7,228 nucleotides of DNA from Aquifex aeolicus (GTDB lineage: Bacteria; Aquificota; Aquificia; Aquificales; Aquificaceae). The notes below the pieces were generated by a model, which saw nothing but the letters and a program-made list of their open reading frames with translations, was not told the origin of the DNA and did no database searches. Location of the stretch: contig DQVZ01000284.1 in the NCBI GenBank assembly GCA_015661465.1, forward strand, positions 1 through 7,228. The letters run 5' to 3'. Shown piece by piece: positions 6,770-7,228 of the stretch (position 1 is its first letter; every line of letters starts with the position of its first letter). A program made the translations under genes and the position numbers.

Positions 6770-6794
6770 AAAACCGCGCATTTGTTATGCGGGG
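6770..6794 (-). terminator. Hairpin terminator for the 115-residue gene, between convergent genes
   Basis: On the minus strand the stem pairs CCCCGCA with TGCGCGG (one mismatch, seven-base loop TAACAAA) and is followed directly by TTTT (plus-strand AAAA at 6770-6773). It begins four bases after the stop codon of the minus-strand gene. Read on the plus strand the same hairpin lacks an immediate T run, so it would end the carboxylase message less well. Confidence 0.6.
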
Positions 6795-6798
6795 CAGT

Positions 6799-7146
6799 TC
6801 ATTTAGCTTTTTTAGCCCTATCTCTTTTCGGTTTCTTTTCCTTATATTTTTCCGAAAGTTCTTCTACAGTCGGGTAGTAAACCCTTATTTCCCCGTTTTT
6901 CAAAAGAACGTAAGCATGGTTCAGGATATCCTGTAGGTTCTTTTTATTATTTAGAAAGTTTTCTAACTCCTTTATTTCACTGTAGCCGCGCATTACGTAC
7001 TCTCTTTCTTCTCCATTATCGAAAATTATCTTTACCTTTAAGCACCAAAATTTTGAATTTTCAGCATCGTGACATCTTTCCGGCTGACCGATAGGTTCTA
7101 TCTTAACGCTTTTTGCAATTATATCTTCCTGCTTAACATCAAACAT
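6799..7146 (-). CDS. Unrecognised small cytoplasmic protein, 115 residues
   Basis: I do not recognise this protein. It has no signal peptide or membrane segment. The N-terminal two thirds look like a small alpha/beta domain: a strand-rich part with KFWCLKVKIIFDNGEEREYVM (pieces at 32-52), helices around 56-83, and a strand EIRVYY (86-91). The last 15 residues are very basic (Lys/Arg-rich from about 101), which suggests contact with nucleic acid or the ribosome. Cys25, His26, Cys35 and His77 could bind a metal but form no known motif. The start is well supported: AGGAGG lies seven bases upstream (7159-7154) and a strong promoter precedes it. It appears to be transcribed alone and ends in a hairpin terminator shared with the convergent carboxylase gene. 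The regulatory signals make it a convincing real gene in spite of the unknown function. Confidence 0.82.
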   Translation of the reverse strand: MFDVKQEDIIAKSVKIEPIGQPERCHDAENSKFWCLKVKIIFDNGEEREYVMRGYSEIKELENFLNNKKNLQDILNHAYVLLKNGEIRVYYPTVEELSEKYKEKKPKRDRAKKAK

Positions 7147-7153
7147 ATTCTCT

Positions 7154-7159
7154 CCTCCT
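7154..7159 (-). promoter_or_regulatory. Shine-Dalgarno of the 115-residue gene
   Basis: AGGAGG on the minus strand sits seven bases before the ATG, an ideal match and spacing, and it decides the start codon. Confidence 0.85.
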
Positions 7160-7185
7160 GCTTAAATCTTAGTGTATTTGTTGTA

Positions 7186-7213
7186 ATTATATTTAGCCTA
7201 GATTTAATGTAAA
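7186..7213 (-). promoter_or_regulatory. Sigma-70 type promoter of the 115-residue gene
   Basis: On the minus strand TTTACA (-35, 7213-7208, five of six consensus bases) is followed after 16 bases by a perfect TATAAT (-10, 7191-7186). Transcription would start near 7179, giving a leader of about 33 bases with the AGGAGG ribosome binding site. This is the best promoter match in the window. Confidence 0.75.
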
Positions 7214-7228
7214 GATGTTATTGGAGAA

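Noticed and set aside
1..7228. Mobile element, CRISPR array, toxin-antitoxin pair, tRNA or defence island
   Set aside because: No inverted terminal repeats, spaced direct repeats, transposase or integrase motifs, or tRNA-like folds were seen; nearly all bases belong to housekeeping or small unknown genes in tight order.

Overview
The window looks like a compact chromosomal segment from a thermophilic bacterium of the Aquificales, close to Aquifex. The evidence is the protein style (short, Lys/Glu/Ile-rich, few Gln), the moderately AT-rich DNA, the dense packing, and the close agreement of the dUTPase with my memory of the Aquifex aeolicus protein. The match is not exact and the overall gene order is not the one I recall for A. 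aeolicus, so a related species or genus is more likely. This placement is inference, since no search was possible. I see no mobile element, CRISPR array, tRNA, rRNA or obvious foreign segment. Only about 270 bp of the 7.2 kb lies outside genes.

Layout: (1) 1-513, plus strand: the 3' third of trpE (anthranilate synthase component I). (2) 1565-514, minus strand: a two-gene unit, def (peptide deformylase) followed by an unrecognised 178-residue helical protein; the stop and start share one base (TAATG). The unknown gene's stop directly abuts the trpE stop, tail to tail. (3) 1583-2161, plus strand: a small protein-kinase-fold protein, divergent from def across only 17 bp and running tail to tail into dut with an 8-bp overlap. 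(4) 5195-2154, minus strand: the operon rpsO-pnp-dut (ribosomal protein S15, polynucleotide phosphorylase, dUTPase), with 2 bp between rpsO and pnp and overlapping pnp/dut ends. (5) 5323-6756, plus strand: a biotin carboxylase subunit, divergent from rpsO across a 127-bp region holding back-to-back promoter candidates. (6) 7146-6799, minus strand: an unrecognised 115-residue protein with a clear promoter and ribosome binding site, ending in a hairpin terminator that separates it from the carboxylase gene.

Functionally this is mostly housekeeping: tryptophan synthesis, N-terminal deformylation of new proteins, translation plus RNA decay (S15/PNPase), nucleotide-pool sanitation (dUTPase) and biotin-dependent carboxylation. 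I did not find a convincing undescribed multi-gene system. The points most worth a second look are the PNPase with two tandem S1 domains, the compact kinase with an atypical catalytic loop set 17 bp from def, the unknown protein translationally tied to def, and a pattern of starts without Shine-Dalgarno sequences at divergent promoters, next to good ones at rpsO and the 115-residue gene.
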